This document shows, piece after piece, positions 61,981 to 64,000 of a stretch of DNA of 64,000 bases. The notes below the pieces were generated by a model, which was not told the origin of the DNA, did not search any database, and saw only the letters and a list, made by a program, of their open reading frames with translations. The stretch covers positions 1 through 64,000 of the forward strand of contig DGQE01000004.1 in the NCBI GenBank assembly GCA_002389645.1. Reading direction: 5' to 3'. Position 1 is the stretch's first letter. Every line of letters starts with the position of its first letter. The translations under genes were made by a program, and so were the position numbers. This DNA comes from Flavobacteriales bacterium UBA4422 (lineage in GTDB: Bacteria > Bacteroidota > Bacteroidia > Flavobacteriales_G > Salibacteraceae).

Positions 61981-64000
61981 GAATCTGAAAGCACAAAACA
62001 TAACCGACAGTTTGGGTTAAGCTCAGCGAGTATTAATAATCGGATGACAGTTATCGTCATACTGGTTATTATGGTGATAGCAGGGTTAATTTCCTACATC
62101 AACATGCCTCGAGAGAGCTTCCCAGAAATTGTCATTCCACAGATTTATGTGGGAACGCCTTATCCTGGTAACTCAGCACTTGATATCGAAAAGCTGGTAA
62201 CGCGTCCACTCGAAAAAGAAATCGGAGCCATTTCTGGAATTGACATAATGACCTCTACCTCAGTAGAGGGTTATTCAACTGTATTCATCGAATTTGACTT
62301 CAGTATTACACCTGAAGAAGCACTAGGAAAGGTGAAGGACAAGGTTGATATAGCTATGGGAGATCCTGAATTCCCGCGAGACTTACCCGCTGATCCGAAT
62401 GTTTTTGAGATGAATATTTCTGAGCTAACTCCAGTGATGAATATCAATCTAAGTGGTGATTTTAGCTTAGAACAATTGAATGAATACGCAGAGTATTTAG
62501 AGGACCGAATAGAAAAGCTTTCAGAAATTACCGAAGTAGACATTCGCGGGGTGCAAGAAAAAGAAATGAAGGTAAACGTTGACCTATTTCAAATGCAGGC
62601 GAGTGAAATCAGCTTTAATGACATTGCCAATGCCATCAATTCTGAAAACATTACTGTCTCAGCAGGTAGCATGCTGCAAGACGAAATGCGAAGAACCGTT
62701 CGTGTGGTTGGAGATATTAAAAACGCAGAAGAGCTCGGAAACATTATTGTAAAGCAAGAAAAAGGGAACATCGTTTACCTCAGAGACATCGCTGAAGTAG
62801 TATTTGAATATGAGGAAGCCGAGAGCTTTGCTCGTCAAAGTTCTAATTCAGTGGTGATGGTTGACGTGAAAAAGCGTGCTGGTGAAAACTTGATCAATGC
62901 AGCAGATAAAATTGAAAGGATTTTAGAAGATGCTAAAGCAGATGTTTTCCCGAATAATCTAACCGTCACCATTACTGGTGACCAGTCCAAGCAAACGAGA
63001 ACTCAGGTCAGTGAATTAGAGAACAGTATCATTTTCGGTATGATTCTCGTAATTACTGTTTTACTTTTCTTCCTTGGCTTAAGAAATGCTCTGTTCGTAG
63101 GAACTGCCATTCCTCTTTCAATGTTTATCGCCTTCTTCATTTTAAACATCATGGGTGTGACCCTCAACATGATGGTGCTATTTTCTTTGGTTTTAGCACT
63201 TGGTATGCTCGTGGATAACGGAATTGTGGTAGTTGAAAACATCTACCGACTGATGGACGAAGGCTATGACGCCATCAATGCAGCGAAACTGGGTGTTGGT
63301 GAGGTTGCATGGCCAATTATTGCGTCAACTGCTACTACGCTTGCAGCCTTCACACCATTAATGGTTTGGCCGGGTATCATGGGCGAATTCATGTTTTATT
63401 TACCAGTTACTCTGATGATCGTACTGGGCTCTTCGTTATTCGTGGCTTTGGTAATCAACCCGGTTTTAACTGCCATGTATATGAAAGTGGAAGAAAAAGA
63501 AATGCCAAGTAAAAAAGCGATCACCATTGGTTCATTGCTTATTGCAGTAGGTATAGCTTTATCCTTTGGGTCAATTGTTTTAGGAAACTTGGTCATCATT
63601 TCCGGAGTTCTTGTGTTGACAACAAAGTTTATACTGACACCAGGTACTAAATACTTCCAAAACATCGTGTTACCCTATTTCGAGCGCGTTTACGAACGAA
63701 CACTAAGAAATGTATTTAGAGGTAAAAATCCAATCTTTTACTTCTTCGGAACGATAGGAATGCTGGTATTATCATTCATGCTTTTAGGAGCTTTTATGCC
63801 GAAGATTGTGTTCTTCCCTTCAAACATGCCTAATTATGTCAACATTTTCATTGAGGCACCTATCGGAACCGACATAGAAGAGACCAATCGAATTACAAAA
63901 GATATAGAGAACAAGGTGATTGAATATGCCAAGCAATTCGAAGTAAGCGAAGAGCGCAAGGGAATCAATTACCAATACAATTACTTGATCGAGTCAATTA
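61981..64000 (+). CDS. RND efflux transporter permease, partial (runs off the right edge)
   Basis: Starts ATG 61981 (MESESTKHNRQFGLSSASIN) and is open to the window end, so about 673 residues are seen of an expected 1000-1100. Contains TM1 and the first periplasmic porter domain, the TM2-TM6 bundle (SIIFGMILVITVLLFFLGLRNALFVG), and the proton-relay region LGMLVDNGIVVVENI. The usual Asp-Asp pair of TM4 is Asp-Asn here, as in many HAE-type relatives. Uses proton motive force; substrates unknown. Confidence 0.92.

Noticed and set aside
61981..64000. Antisense ORFs (61875-63665) as genes
   Set aside because: They lie wholly opposite the RND pump reading frame, which has unmistakable family motifs.
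1..64000. CRISPR arrays, rRNA operons, IS transposases
   Set aside because: I looked for regularly spaced repeats, rRNA core sequences and DDE transposases, and saw none.

Overview
The window looks like a chromosomal piece of a marine-type Bacteroidota bacterium (Flavobacteriia or a neighbouring class). The basis is low GC, TAnnTTTG-type -7 promoter boxes, type IX secretion (T9SS)-style C-terminal domains on secreted proteins, FG-GAP/SprB-type surface proteins, a Lacal_2735-family protein, a CrtZ/CruF/CrtD-type carotenoid cluster, and an Rrf2/Suf-like iron-sulphur locus. Genus and species cannot be fixed from this stretch.

Layout. 1-1250 is cassette-like DNA: a lipoprotein gene bounded by a convincing attC-like site, then a gene lacking its 5' end. 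1458-6662 is a 5.2-kb integrative element inserted in the 3' end of a tRNA-Met(CAT) gene. It has 15-bp direct repeats, GGAACCTT arm-type repeats at both ends, a tyrosine integrase, a convergent serine recombinase, an excisionase-like HTH protein, and a two-gene cargo whose first product is a coiled coil with a perfect EF-hand loop. 6824-17227 is ordinary chromosome: HAD phosphatase, methylmalonyl-CoA epimerase, UbiA prenyltransferase, trans-sulphuration enzyme, a UPF0104-type membrane protein, an ArsC-like protein, an EamA transporter, an M43 metalloprotease and a TrkA-type K+ regulator.

17390-19800 is a decaying ECF sigma / anti-sigma / outer-membrane barrel operon. All three genes are damaged, and the sigma factor carries an out-of-place gliding-motility CTD (CHU_C-like) signature. 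19865-32592 holds glycosyltransferases, acyl-CoA carboxylase beta, RadA and the iscA-sufBCDS operon with a candidate promoter and operator. 32803-46242 is the most striking stretch: five tandem paralogues of about 880 residues. Each has a signal peptide, seven Asp-rich propeller loops, a UnbV/ASPIC-like domain, an Ig-like domain, SprB-like repeats and a Cys-containing C-terminal domain. One copy is broken, and there is clear evidence of gene conversion.

46239-58690 holds a queuosine-precursor transporter, a TPR histidine kinase with two in-frame amber codons, a four-gene overlapping carotenoid operon, RpoN, AsnRS, and two genes frameshifted at homopolymers. 58806-64000 is a TetR-TolC-adaptor-RND efflux operon; the pump gene runs off the right edge.

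A theme across the window is single-lesion gene inactivation: five in-frame stops, two homopolymer frameshifts and one patched sigma gene. These fall only in accessory, regulatory or surface genes and spare suf, radA, asnS, rpoN and acyl-CoA carboxylase. I read this as real pseudogenisation, though assembly error cannot be excluded for the homopolymer cases.
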